This document shows positions 8,393 through 16,183 of a stretch of 64,000 bases of DNA, piece by piece; position 1 is the stretch's first letter, and the number at the start of each line of letters is the position of its first letter. Origin of the DNA: Rhodobacter huangdaonensis (GTDB lineage Bacteria > Pseudomonadota > Alphaproteobacteria > Rhodobacterales > Rhodobacteraceae); contig NZ_SAVA01000002.1 of the NCBI RefSeq assembly GCF_004022465.1, forward strand, positions 437,306 through 501,305, written 5' to 3'. The notes beneath the pieces were generated by a model. The model was not told the DNA's origin, ran no database searches, and saw nothing but the letters and a program-made list of their open reading frames with translations. The translations under genes were made by a program, and so were the position numbers.

Positions 8393-9080
8393 CACGCCCC
8401 GCGCCAAGCAATTCCTGTCGAACATGGGTATCGACGCAGGCCGTCGCGCCTATCTTGGCAACCCCGCAACGTTGCCCGCCGAACCGGCAACGGTTGTGAC
8501 GAAACTTCACTACGTCGTCGCCGATGCCGTGAACCGCGTCAACAATCTCGAATTCGACAAGACCCGCACCCCGACGCAACAGCACGACGCAGGGCGGCAA
8601 ATCGCCGAGGCCGTTGACGCCGAAATCACCAAGGCCCGCGCGTCGTTGAAGCGTTGGTCTGATCGCGCAACCGATGCCGCCATGACCGAAATCGAAACCG
8701 TTTTGGCGTCGGAAGCCGGGAATTCGGCGCTTATGTCGGAACTGCGCAGCTATCTGCGGTCGAAGGCGGGTGATGCTGAATTTCAAGCCAAGCTTCGCGG
8801 GTTGGTCGAAACCGATCTGCGCTTCGCCGCCGCTATCGGATCGGCTCCGGCGGAACTGTCGGGCCTTTCGTCGGACCGGGCTGCGCAACTTCGCGTCTAT
8901 GCTGCGGCCAAGCACGCGCCGGAAGCTTCGGAACGGGTGCAGGTTGCGCAGGAAGTCGCCGCGCTGGACGCAAAACTTGCCTCTGCGCAGGCCGAAGTTG
9001 CCCCCGCGTTCTACAACGCGGGCGTTCAAGAGGGGATGCGAACCGCCGTTGATGTTTCCGCGCCGCTTGGGGGTGAATGA
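8379..9080 (+). CDS. Island protein, alanine-rich, unknown
   Basis: A 233-residue protein starting MPLVNTPRAKQFL, with AAGGA eight bases upstream. It is mostly alpha-helical by composition (Ala, Glu, Arg), with long heptad-like stretches around residues 60-150 and 180-215, and no signal peptide. It could be a scaffold- or structural-type protein, but this is only a guess from composition. The frame is also open upstream to 8169 inside the previous gene; that extension looks like a shadow frame. Confidence 0.6.
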   Translation: MPLVNTPRAKQFLSNMGIDAGRRAYLGNPATLPAEPATVVTKLHYVVADAVNRVNNLEFDKTRTPTQQHDAGRQIAEAVDAEITKARASLKRWSDRATDAAMTEIETVLASEAGNSALMSELRSYLRSKAGDAEFQAKLRGLVETDLRFAAAIGSAPAELSGLSSDRAAQLRVYAAAKHAPEASERVQVAQEVAALDAKLASAQAEVAPAFYNAGVQEGMRTAVDVSAPLGGE

Positions 9081-9553
9081 TGCCCACAACTGCCGAAGAC
9101 CAAATCGCCGAACTTACGGCTTGGCTTGCCGCGTCGTCGCGCAACGACGTTTCCCCCTGCGGTGATCCGATCAAGCGCGGGCCGTTCGCCGAGATTGTGG
9201 GCATCGGCCTTGATGATCCCGCGCCCGACCTGACGGCAGAAATCGCCCTGGGCTGCCTGCCGCTTCTGACGCCCGCCGATGTGCCTGCACCGGCCTTCGC
9301 AGAAGCGCAGGGGCAAGCTGTGGTGATGGACCGGGCCGCGCATGTGATCTGGAAGGCAGGCGCAGCCAAGGCGCGGCCCGAAGGCTTCCCTGCGGTCGCT
9401 GTGGTCGGGCTGGAAGCGGGGCAGACCATGCGCGACGCCTGCGCGGCTGCGGGTGTCGATCCTGACGCCGACCGGGCCGTGATCGGCCTGCCGCTTTACG
9501 CGATACTTCCCGGCGTTGCGCTGAAACTGCGCCCGATGTTGCCGGTGCGCTGA
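9080..9553 (+). CDS. Last gene of the small-gene operon, unknown
   Basis: A 157-residue protein (MPTTAEDQIAELTAWL) that overlaps the end of the previous gene. ATG codons at 9077 and 9080 are both possible; GGGGGTGA lies just upstream. GC content and Ala/Pro use are higher than in other island genes, closer to host style, so it may have a different history. A strong terminator follows at 9626. No family recognised. Confidence 0.55.
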   Translation: MPTTAEDQIAELTAWLAASSRNDVSPCGDPIKRGPFAEIVGIGLDDPAPDLTAEIALGCLPLLTPADVPAPAFAEAQGQAVVMDRAAHVIWKAGAAKARPEGFPAVAVVGLEAGQTMRDACAAAGVDPDADRAVIGLPLYAILPGVALKLRPMLPVR

Positions 9554-9625
9554 CCTTCGAATTCGGGCGGCATGGCCTGTATGCCCGATGGCCGTTCGTT
9601 CTTCGGGATTGTTCCGAACGGCCTT

Positions 9626-9658
9626 GCCCCCGGCGCTTCACCGCGTCGGGGCTTTTTT
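9626..9658 (+). terminator. Rho-independent terminator of the small-gene operon
   Basis: GC-rich stem (9626-9636 with 9643-9652) with a six-base loop and six T residues. A second inverted repeat, GGCCGTTCG with its complement (9590-9598 and 9614-9623), sits just before it. Confidence 0.85.
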
Positions 9659-9840
9659 CATTTAGTCACGGTTGCGACCACTTTTCTTGTCGTGTCTTCA
9701 ATGATTTTTGCGGTGTCTGCGCTGTGGCAGATCAATCCAGAAGATGCAACTTTCTTCGTATCATCCAGAGATGCGCTCCAAGGTGTCGAACCGACTACCC
9801 GGCCACTTTCTGAATATTCGATGATATAAGACATTTCCAT
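9658..9840 (-). CDS. Small unknown protein
   Basis: A 60-residue ORF (MEMSYIIEYSES) with GGAG four bases before the ATG. It could be a small stand-alone protein at the end of the leftward cargo module. Its stop touches the T run of the opposing terminator. No family recognised; the ribosome site is the main support. Confidence 0.4.
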   Translation of the reverse strand: MEMSYIIEYSESGRVVGSTPWSASLDDTKKVASSGLICHSADTAKIIEDTTRKVVATVTK

Positions 9841-9959
9841 TTTACTCCATTTTTGACGCATCATGTCATGATAGTTTGAGGCTGGTAATCCAGATAAATT
9901 TCGCGCCGCTATTATTCCGGTCGCCTCGGGGGGGTAACGCGATTGGACGATACAGCAAC

Positions 9960-10541
9960 CTATTCGACAGGCTGATCCGGTGCTTTGGAAGCGGGAATTT
10001 TATTGCTCTTAAAGCGCAATGGCTTTGCGTATTCCGCATCAAAAATTTCGTGAGCGCGTTTCAAGATCATTGCGACGGTGAGGAGAAAGTGAAGATAGAC
10101 GGCGATAAGTATTGCAGCCTCAAGCCTATCGGGAACGGGTGCCGCGAAAAAAACAAGAAAGATCGTGACTGCCGCGCAAGATAGAAAGATAAGATATGAA
10201 ACATTTGCATTTATTTCGCGAAGCAGTTCTCTGGTTTCCTCAGCGAGCTTTCTTTCCTCACCGTCAAGGATGCTGTCGCCCGTTGCCTTTCGGTCTGATC
10301 GAAAAACGCCATACATGGCCACTTGAACGCTAAAGAGAAGTGCCGAAAAGATAGCGAAAACCGAAATCGAGACAGAAAACACATCCTCAGAAAGATGAAT
10401 GCACCAAAGCCAGCTTAGGAAACCTGCGATGATCGGAATTCCGAAGAAAAGTAGCATATCCCAAAGGCTTAAGCGTTCTTCGCCGAGGTTCTTCAGAGTT
10501 CCGAAATGGGCTTTGAGTATCGCAGTCAAGCTAACTTTCAT
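9960..10541 (-). CDS. Four-helix membrane protein, candidate defence partner
   Basis: A 193-residue integral membrane protein. Hydrophobic segments are at about residues 28-46 (MLLFFGIPIIAGFLSWLW), 53-75 (FSVSISVFAIFSALLFSV), 117-135 (YLIFLSCAAVTIFLVFF) and 141-160 (AAILIAVYLHFLLTVAMIL). A charged cytoplasmic-type helix (GEERKLAEETRELLREINA) lies between the two pairs. Its ATG overlaps the stop of the upstream gene (TAATG), so the two are made together. Four-helix membrane proteins are frequent effectors in abortive phage defence, but no named family was recognised. The module sits next to the tRNA end of the island, where cargo often lies. Confidence 0.7.
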   Translation of the reverse strand: MKVSLTAILKAHFGTLKNLGEERLSLWDMLLFFGIPIIAGFLSWLWCIHLSEDVFSVSISVFAIFSALLFSVQVAMYGVFRSDRKATGDSILDGEERKLAEETRELLREINANVSYLIFLSCAAVTIFLVFFAAPVPDRLEAAILIAVYLHFLLTVAMILKRAHEIFDAEYAKPLRFKSNKIPASKAPDQPVE

Positions 10542-11446
10542 TACCTCATCCCATACTGTGCGCGGAAGTTCTCGATCACATTAGCCGAAATTTCTGAAAC
10601 TGACTGGAAAGTCGGATGCTGATCCGCGCCAAGTTGGACCTCTTCGGATATGTCGATTACACCGGCATTGTTCGAAGGACCGACGATACCAACTTTCATG
10701 TATGAATTTCCAATTGCGACCATCGCGCTTGCTTCATCAAACTCAATTCCATCGAAGACGAAGGCTGCGCCACCCCGCGCACCGCGAATTTGCGGAGCCA
10801 CGTCGGAGAAGACGCCAAATAGTCCGTTTCTTCTCACTGAGAAAGAAAGCTCCACATTCAACTCATCTGGTGGCAGGTTTCTCAGAATTTCCGCACGGTC
10901 TTTCGGAACTCGTTTTTTTGAAAGTATAAGCTTTTTAACCTGAGCATTGCGATACATTTCATCAGCCGTCGGCATAACTTTTCTTGGTGTAAGGCGAATG
11001 TGGTTGTATCTGCGGTTGAACTCGCTGGTAAGTTCCCCAAGGACTTGGCTTACACAAGAACGGTCCCTGAAAGACTGTAGGGTAGCAAACCCGAAGTTGC
11101 CTGCGTCGGGGACCCAGAAGCGATAGTAGAGCGGAATTTCTTCAACATCAGTAGCATTTCTATTGAAGAGAACTTCGTTGTCATCTGGATTGATAATGTT
11201 TGAACTGTAACCGTAGGTGCCATAACGCACGATGCCGTGTCTGCTTCGGCCTTCGTCCTGCGCTGGCTCGAGTCTCCAACTGCGTTCGATGTTGTTGTTT
11301 TGTAACGCGGCGACCTTTCCACGAACAAACTGTGGAAGGAACTCGTAGAGTTCCGAGCCTATACCGGCGTTCGCGAGCGGAATTTGCTGGTAGTTTTGCG
11401 CGTTGAAGAGGCAAAGCTGATAGACGTAAAGGCCGATTTTGCTCAT
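10541..11446 (-). CDS. Unknown protein paired with membrane protein (candidate defence module)
   Basis: A 301-residue soluble protein starting MSKIGLYVYQLCLF, with no signal peptide or membrane helix. The C-terminal half has an alternating strand/loop character (ELSFSVRRNGLFGVFSDV, GGAAFVFDGIEFDEASAMVAIG). No family was recognised. It is the first gene of a two-gene leftward operon and its stop overlaps the start of the four-helix membrane protein. GC content is clearly below the host average. Together they look like a sensor-plus-membrane-effector pair, which is inference from architecture and location. Confidence 0.7.
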   Translation of the reverse strand: MSKIGLYVYQLCLFNAQNYQQIPLANAGIGSELYEFLPQFVRGKVAALQNNNIERSWRLEPAQDEGRSRHGIVRYGTYGYSSNIINPDDNEVLFNRNATDVEEIPLYYRFWVPDAGNFGFATLQSFRDRSCVSQVLGELTSEFNRRYNHIRLTPRKVMPTADEMYRNAQVKKLILSKKRVPKDRAEILRNLPPDELNVELSFSVRRNGLFGVFSDVAPQIRGARGGAAFVFDGIEFDEASAMVAIGNSYMKVGIVGPSNNAGVIDISEEVQLGADQHPTFQSVSEISANVIENFRAQYGMR

Positions 11447-11643
11447 TTGTTTTCCGAAATTGCTTTTGTAGTTCGGAGCCTAAGACGTTCGTGATTAAGG
11501 TTCAACTTCGACGTGAACAGGTAAGAAGCTTCCATGTCGGGGCGAAAAGACGCAGGCTTCACGTTCCAGTGAACATATAAGCGCGAAACCCTTGTCGGCA
11601 CCCCAAATCTACCGCGCGAAAACTGTCACTAGATCGGCAATAG

Positions 11644-11662
11644 ATTTCCCTGATCGGGAAAT
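11644..11662. promoter_or_regulatory. Inverted repeat beside attR
   Basis: ATTTCCC and GGGAAAT (11644-11650 and 11656-11662) form a 7-bp hairpin or dyad 24 bases inside the right island end. It could be an integrase arm site, or a terminator for tRNA-Ser, which reads leftward into it. Confidence 0.35.
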
Positions 11663-11685
11663 TATTCAATGATTTCAAGGAAATA

Positions 11686-11775
11686 TGGCGGAGAGACAGG
11701 GATTCGAACCCTGGGTGGGCGCAAACCCACAACGGTTTTCGAGACCGCCCCGTTCGACCGCTCCGGCACCTCTCC
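11686..11775 (-). tRNA. tRNA-Ser(CGA)
   Basis: A 90-nt class II tRNA with a long variable arm. The acceptor arm GGAGAGG pairs with CCTCTCC in the usual 7 bp apart from minor wobble, the anticodon loop CTCGAAA gives CGA (reads UCG), and the T-loop has GGTTCGAATCC. CCA is encoded at 11686-11688. It is the insertion site of the island; the 3' end doubles as attR. Confidence 0.95.
11687..11700. mobile_element. Candidate attR within the tRNA-Ser 3' end
   Basis: GGCGGAGAGACAGG is identical to 2704-2717. The copy lies in the acceptor and T-arm of tRNA-Ser, so integration keeps the tRNA whole. Confidence 0.8.
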
Positions 11776-11964
11776 GCGTCGGTGGTCGTTTTGTGAGGGC
11801 GGATTTAGCCTGCCGCGCGGGGGCATGCAACCGCTTTTTTCATCTTTCTCGCAGCGATAGGCGGAAGCCGCGAAAACGCCTGTGCAGGCAGTGCGGCGGG
11901 GCCTTGGCAGCGGAGCCGGGCGGACTATGCTGCGCCTCGTTCCCCGCGCGAAAGGCCCGCGACG

Positions 11965-12804
11965 ATGCTCCGATTCTTCCTCCCAGCCCCTCTCCTGCGC
12001 CGCGCGGCCCTCGGCCTTGCGCTTGTTCTCGCCGGGCAGGGGGCTTTTGCCGACCCCGCGCGAATCTCGCATCTGCTGCACACCGATGCGCTTTTCACCA
12101 TCTTGCAGAAGGAAGGCGTCGCCTATGGCCGCGATCTTGCCGAGGAAATGACCGGCGAGGCCTCCGATCCCGGCTGGGTCGCCGAGGTCGAGGCGATCCA
12201 TGCCCCGGCACGGCTGCGGCCGGGCTATGACAAGACCTTCGCCGATGCGCTGAAGGGCGCCGATCAGGCGGCGATCGAGCATTGGCTGGCCTCAGACACC
12301 GGCAAGCGGGTGGTCGAGCACGAGATCTCGGCGCGCGAGGCGCTGCTCGATCCCGAGGCCGAGGATGCCGCGATTGCGGCGGCCGAGACCGCGCAGGCGC
12401 GCGGTGACCATCGTTTCGCCGCCGTGCAGCGCATCATCGAGGCTGCCGGGCTGATCGAGCCGAACGTGGTCGGCGGGATGAACGCGAACCTCGCCTTCTA
12501 CCGCGCCATGGCCGCGGGCGGCGCCTTCCCCTATGAGGTGACCGAAAGCGACATGCTCGCCGATGTCGCCTCGCAGGAAGAAGAGATCCGCGCGGATGTC
12601 ACCAGCTGGATCGAGGGCTATCTGTTCCTCGCCTACAGCTCGCTTTCGGCCGGCGACCTCGAACGCATCGTGCGGTTTTCCGCCTCGGCGCCGGGACAGG
12701 CGCTGCTGCGCGCGCAATTCGAGGGATTCGATCTCGTCTACGAGGAAAGCTCTGCCGCGCTCGGGGCGGCACTTGCGCGGCGGATGACGGCGGCCGAACT
12801 CTAG
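11965..12804 (+). CDS. DUF2059 domain protein, exported
   Basis: A 279-residue protein with an N-terminal signal or anchor sequence (LRRAALGLALVLAGQGAFA). The C-terminal half has the DUF2059 pattern (ASQEEEIRADVTSWIEGYLFLAYSSLSAGDLERIVRFSASAPGQALL). DUF2059 proteins are periplasmic and their biochemical role is not settled. It stands alone, divergent from the tRNA-Ser gene, with host-like codon use. Confidence 0.85.
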   Translation: MLRFFLPAPLLRRAALGLALVLAGQGAFADPARISHLLHTDALFTILQKEGVAYGRDLAEEMTGEASDPGWVAEVEAIHAPARLRPGYDKTFADALKGADQAAIEHWLASDTGKRVVEHEISAREALLDPEAEDAAIAAAETAQARGDHRFAAVQRIIEAAGLIEPNVVGGMNANLAFYRAMAAGGAFPYEVTESDMLADVASQEEEIRADVTSWIEGYLFLAYSSLSAGDLERIVRFSASAPGQALLRAQFEGFDLVYEESSAALGAALARRMTAAEL

Positions 12805-13068
12805 GCACGGCGCGCACACGCGCTTTCAACTCGATGTGACGGCCGGGTGAACGCCGCCGCGTGCGAAACCCGCCGCGGGGGCGTTTCCGTACAAGGCACC
12901 AAGGCCTTGCGGCGGGTGGGGGAATTGGCCCCGGCTCACGCGTCGGCCGGGATTGGCCGATCGGACCGCGGCGGGGGATTGATTGTTTTCCAGGGACTTA
13001 TAGCTCGGTGGTGCGGACAGAAGACCGCAACCAGATCCACGGGGGACAGCCCCGAAAGGAGGACGAAA

Positions 13069-13662
13069 ATGAAACGCATCCTGATGGCTTCGAGCGCCTT
13101 TGCCGTGGTCGCCGGTTCCGCCTTCGCGGGTGGCTATACCGCGCCCGTGACCGAGGCCCCGGTTGTCGCGCCGGCGCCCGTCGTGACCAGCAATGTCGAC
13201 TGGACCGGCTTCTACGCCGGTGGTCAGCTCGGCTATGGCAAGACCAACAGCGCTCTCGGTGTCGACGGCGCCTATGCGGGCGTGAACGCCGGCTACATGA
13301 AGGATTTCGGCAAATACGTGCTGGGCGGCGAGCTCGCCTATTCGGGCGCAAGCATGAAGTCGGGCTCGGGGGAAACCGAGCAGAAGGTGAAGGACTTCGC
13401 CGATCTCAAGCTGATCGCCGGCGTTCCCACCGGCAAGTGGCTGCCCTATGCCGGGCTCGGCGCTTCCCACGTCTCCGTCAAATCGGCCGGCACCGATTAT
13501 TCGGACACCGTGCCGATGGCGCTCGTGGGGGTGAAATACCAGCTCAACGACCAATGGGCGGTCGGCGGCGAGCTTGACTACCGCAAGGGCAACAACTTCG
13601 ACGGCTCCAATCAGGACCTGAACCTGACCACCGTCGGCATGACCGCGTCCTTCCGCTTCTGA
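13069..13662 (+). CDS. Outer-membrane beta-barrel protein (Omp25/OmpA-barrel type)
   Basis: A 197-residue protein with signal peptide (MKRILMASSAFAVVAGSAFAG), a short Pro/Val-rich linker, then WTGFYAGGQLGYG and alternating amphipathic strands. It ends in FRF, the terminal aromatic signature read by the BAM machinery. The pattern is the eight-strand barrel family common in alphaproteobacteria. The start is fixed by a near-perfect AAGGAGG eight bases upstream, suggesting high expression. A long terminator hairpin follows. A structural or adhesion role is likely; no transport substrate can be predicted. Confidence 0.88.
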   Translation: MKRILMASSAFAVVAGSAFAGGYTAPVTEAPVVAPAPVVTSNVDWTGFYAGGQLGYGKTNSALGVDGAYAGVNAGYMKDFGKYVLGGELAYSGASMKSGSGETEQKVKDFADLKLIAGVPTGKWLPYAGLGASHVSVKSAGTDYSDTVPMALVGVKYQLNDQWAVGGELDYRKGNNFDGSNQDLNLTTVGMTASFRF

Positions 13663-13688
13663 AAACGTGCCTTCGGGCAGGATCTGAA

Positions 13689-13728
13689 CGGCCGGGCAGG
13701 GCAGGCGCCTTGCCCGGCCGCAAATTTT
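13689..13728 (+). terminator. Terminator after the barrel gene
   Basis: A 10-bp stem (13689-13698 with 13711-13720) with a 12-base loop is followed by CAAATTTT. Confidence 0.7.
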
Positions 13729-13833
13729 CCGGGTTTTGCCGGTTCTGGCAGGGAAGAACCGCAGATTTTCCGGACCTGAAAAATTTCCGTTGCGAAGCGA
13801 TGATTTTCGCAAAACATTCGGTTTATCTGCTGA

Positions 13834-14301
13834 ATGACCGCAATGGAGCCTGCCGTGGATGAAACCGATCGCAAGATTGCCGTGCTTCTGTCCGATGACG
13901 CCCGCGCCTCGCTGGCGCAGATCGGCGCGGTGGTGGGGCTTTCGACCTCGGCGGTGAACGACCGGCTGCGGCGGCTGATCGAGCGCGGCGTGATCCGTCG
14001 GATGAGCGCCGATATCGCACCCGAGGCGGTCGGCCTGCCGGTCACCGGTTTCGTCTGGGTGGCGCTCGCCCCGGCGGCCGACGAGGGCGCCTTTCGCGCC
14101 GCAATGGCACAGTTGCCGCGGGTCACCGCCTGCCACCACGTCACCGGGCCCTGGTCCTATCTCGTGCAGATCCGCGCGGCGAGCCTTGACGCGGTCGAGG
14201 ATTTCCTCGCCGAATTGAAATCGGGCGGCTGGATCGCGCGCTCGGAAACCATGCTGGCGCTCTCGACCGTGGTCGAGCCGCCGTTCCGCTATCGGGGGTG
14301 A
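13834..14301 (+). CDS. Lrp/AsnC family transcriptional regulator
   Basis: A 155-residue regulator. It has the N-terminal AsnC helix-turn-helix (DETDRKIAVLLSDDAR, IGAVVGLSTSAVNDRLRRL) and a C-terminal RAM domain that senses amino acids (VTGPWSYLVQIRA). It overlaps or abuts the LysE-type exporter gene, so it very likely controls that exporter in response to an amino acid. ATGs at 13834 and 13843 are both possible starts. Confidence 0.93.
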   Translation: MTAMEPAVDETDRKIAVLLSDDARASLAQIGAVVGLSTSAVNDRLRRLIERGVIRRMSADIAPEAVGLPVTGFVWVALAPAADEGAFRAAMAQLPRVTACHHVTGPWSYLVQIRAASLDAVEDFLAELKSGGWIARSETMLALSTVVEPPFRYRG

Positions 14302-14303
14302 TC

Positions 14304-14915
14304 ATGCTGTTCCTGAAATCGCTGCTCGTGGGGCTCGCCATCGCCGCACCGCTCGGTCCGATCGGGGCGCTGTGCATCCAGCGCACGCTGGCGCGCGGCT
14401 TCTGGGCGGGGGCGGCAGGCGGGCTGGGCACCGCCGCGGCCGATGCCACCTATGCCGCCGCCGCCGCCGCGGGCTTTGCCGCCTTCTCGGCCTTCCTCGC
14501 GCGGATCTCGCTGCCGCTCGGGCTCGGGGGCGGCGCTTTCCTGCTCTGGCTGGCCTGGCAGGGCTGGCCGCGCGGCACCGTCACCGCCACGCCCGCCCGC
14601 GCGGCCGAGGGGCGCGGCCTCCTTGCCACTGCGGCCACCACCTGGGCGCTGACGATGACCAACCCGGCGACCATCCTCAGCTTTGCCGCGATCTTTGCAG
14701 GCCTCGGCCTTGCCGATGCCGCGGGGCCGCTTGCCGCACTCCTCGTCGTCACCGGCATCTTCGCGGGCTCGATGCTGTGGTGGGTGTTCCTCTCGGGCAC
14801 CGTCGCGGCGCTGCACCATCGCCTGCCCGCCGCCTTCGCCACCTGGACGGCGCGGCTCTCCAGCCTGATGATGGCGGGCTTCGGTCTCTGGGCCCTCGCC
14901 AGTGCCCTGACCTGA
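14304..14915 (+). CDS. LysE family amino-acid exporter
   Basis: A 203-residue inner-membrane protein with about six hydrophobic segments. It starts MLFLKSLLVGLAIAAPLGPIGALC, the signature LysE/RhtB N-terminus. The family exports amino acids such as lysine, arginine or threonine. It is directly behind an Lrp-type regulator; a GTG at 14298 would overlap the regulator stop. The exact substrate is not predictable. Confidence 0.9.
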   Translation: MLFLKSLLVGLAIAAPLGPIGALCIQRTLARGFWAGAAGGLGTAAADATYAAAAAAGFAAFSAFLARISLPLGLGGGAFLLWLAWQGWPRGTVTATPARAAEGRGLLATAATTWALTMTNPATILSFAAIFAGLGLADAAGPLAALLVVTGIFAGSMLWWVFLSGTVAALHHRLPAAFATWTARLSSLMMAGFGLWALASALT

Positions 14916-14925
14916 CCCGGCCCCG

Positions 14926-14990
14926 TTCTTCCTGGCCGAAATACCTCGGGGGTGAGCGGCGAAGCCGCGAGGGGGCAGCGCCCCCTCACC
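14926..14990. repeat. Intergenic palindromic repeat, copy A
   Basis: It begins TTCCTGGCCGAAATACCTCG, then has a GGGGGTGAGC block, an imperfect GC hairpin, and a second hairpin AGGGGGC/GCCCCCT. It is nearly identical to the reverse complement of 24073-24131. It lies between two convergent genes and may act as a bidirectional terminator. Confidence 0.8.
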
Positions 14991-14996
14991 GTCCTC

Positions 14997-16169
14997 TCAG
15001 CCCGCCAGCGCCTCGGCAAAGGCGCGCAGCCGGATCAGCGCCGCCTCGAGCGCGCCATCCTCGAGCGTCAGCGCGATCCGCAGATGCCCCGCCGCCGGTG
15101 CGCCGAAACTCTCGCCCGGCATCACCGCGATCTTCTCCTCGTCGAGAAGCCGTGCGGCGAATTCCTCGCCCGAGAGCCCGGTGCGGCGGATGTCGAGCAT
15201 CGCATACATCGCGCCGGCCGGATGGGTCAGCCCGACGACCGGGCTGTCCGCCATCACGTCGCGCACGATGTCGCGCCGCCGGCCGAAGGGCGCGGCCACC
15301 GCCGCCTCGAAACCCGCGCCCCGGCGCAGCGCGAAGAGCGCCGCATCCTGGATGAAGCCCGGCACGCCATAGGTGGTGTTGATCGCAAGCTCGTGGGCGG
15401 CGTCGATCACCGCCTCGGGCGCCACCATCCAGCCGATCCGCGAGCCGGTCATCGCATGGCTTTTCGACAGCGAGCCCAGCACCACCGTGCGCTCGGCCAT
15501 GCCCGGCAGGCTGCGCGGGCTGATCGCCGGGCCTTCCCAGACCTGGGTCTCGTAGACCTCGTCCGAGATCAGCCACAGGTCCGCCTCGGTGCAGGCCCCG
15601 GCGATGCCGGCGATCGTCTCGGGGGTATAGATCACCCCGGTCGGGTTGTTCGGCGAATTGATCAGCAGCGTGCGCGCGCCGGGGCTGGCCGCGAGGATGT
15701 CGGCCTTGGCCGGCTGGAACCCGGCCTCGGCCCGCGCCTCGACCGCCCGCGCCTCGGCGCCGCTGGCGCGGATCGTGCCGGTATAGGTCGGGTAGAACGG
15801 CGAGATGTAGAGCCCGGCGCACTGCGGGTCGAGCAGCACCTGATGCGCGGTGTAAAGCGCGGCCTGACCGCCCGGGGTGACGAGCACGTTCTCGGCCCGG
15901 GTCTCGACCCCGGTGCGGGCGGTGACGCGGGCGGCGATCTCGGCGCGCAGGGCGGGGATGCCGGGGATGTCGGTATAGCCGGTGTGGCCGTTCGCCGCCG
16001 ATTGCGCCATCGCGGCGAGGATCGCCGGATCGGTCTTCACGTCGGGCTCGCCGATCGTCAGCATCACCACCTTCTCGCCCGCCGCGATCATCGCCCGCGC
16101 GCGATAGAGAATGCCCCAGCCATTGCCGCCGGTGCCGCGCATATGCGCGACGCGTGCTGCCAGTTCCAT
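14997..16169 (-). CDS. PLP-dependent aminotransferase, class I/II
   Basis: A 390-residue fold-type I aminotransferase. Landmarks are GEPDVKTDP, the GGQAALY cofactor loop, NSPNNPTG (substrate/PLP binding), SDEVYE, and SLSKSHAMTGSRIGW with the Schiff-base lysine. Substrate is probably aspartate, an aromatic or a branched-chain amino acid; sequence alone does not say. The start at 16169 lies 15 bases after the TetR stop, so it is the last gene of a ppk2-tetR-aminotransferase operon. Confidence 0.92.
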   Translation of the reverse strand: MELAARVAHMRGTGGNGWGILYRARAMIAAGEKVVMLTIGEPDVKTDPAILAAMAQSAANGHTGYTDIPGIPALRAEIAARVTARTGVETRAENVLVTPGGQAALYTAHQVLLDPQCAGLYISPFYPTYTGTIRASGAEARAVEARAEAGFQPAKADILAASPGARTLLINSPNNPTGVIYTPETIAGIAGACTEADLWLISDEVYETQVWEGPAISPRSLPGMAERTVVLGSLSKSHAMTGSRIGWMVAPEAVIDAAHELAINTTYGVPGFIQDAALFALRRGAGFEAAVAAPFGRRRDIVRDVMADSPVVGLTHPAGAMYAMLDIRRTGLSGEEFAARLLDEEKIAVMPGESFGAPAAGHLRIALTLEDGALEAALIRLRAFAEALAG

Positions 16170-16183
16170 TGTCCTGTCTTCCT

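Larger units (their letters stand above)
2704..11700. mobile_element. Integrated mobile island in tRNA-Ser, about 9 kb
   Basis: The element is bounded by 14-bp direct repeats and holds a P4-type integrase, an AlpA-like regulator, a DUF3987 replication-type protein, a repeat array, many small unknown ORFs and a two-gene cargo module near the tRNA. Its genes prefer GAA, TTC and CGT codons over the GAG/GCG-rich host style. No terminase, capsid or tail gene is recognisable, so it resembles a phage satellite or integrative element rather than a full prophage. Confidence 0.82.

Noticed and set aside
2704..11700. Complete prophage
   Set aside because: No terminase, portal, capsid, tail or lysis gene could be recognised.
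12985..13003. TTGATT...TATAG promoter for the barrel gene
   Set aside because: The spacer between the two boxes is about 14 bases, too short for a confident sigma-70 call.
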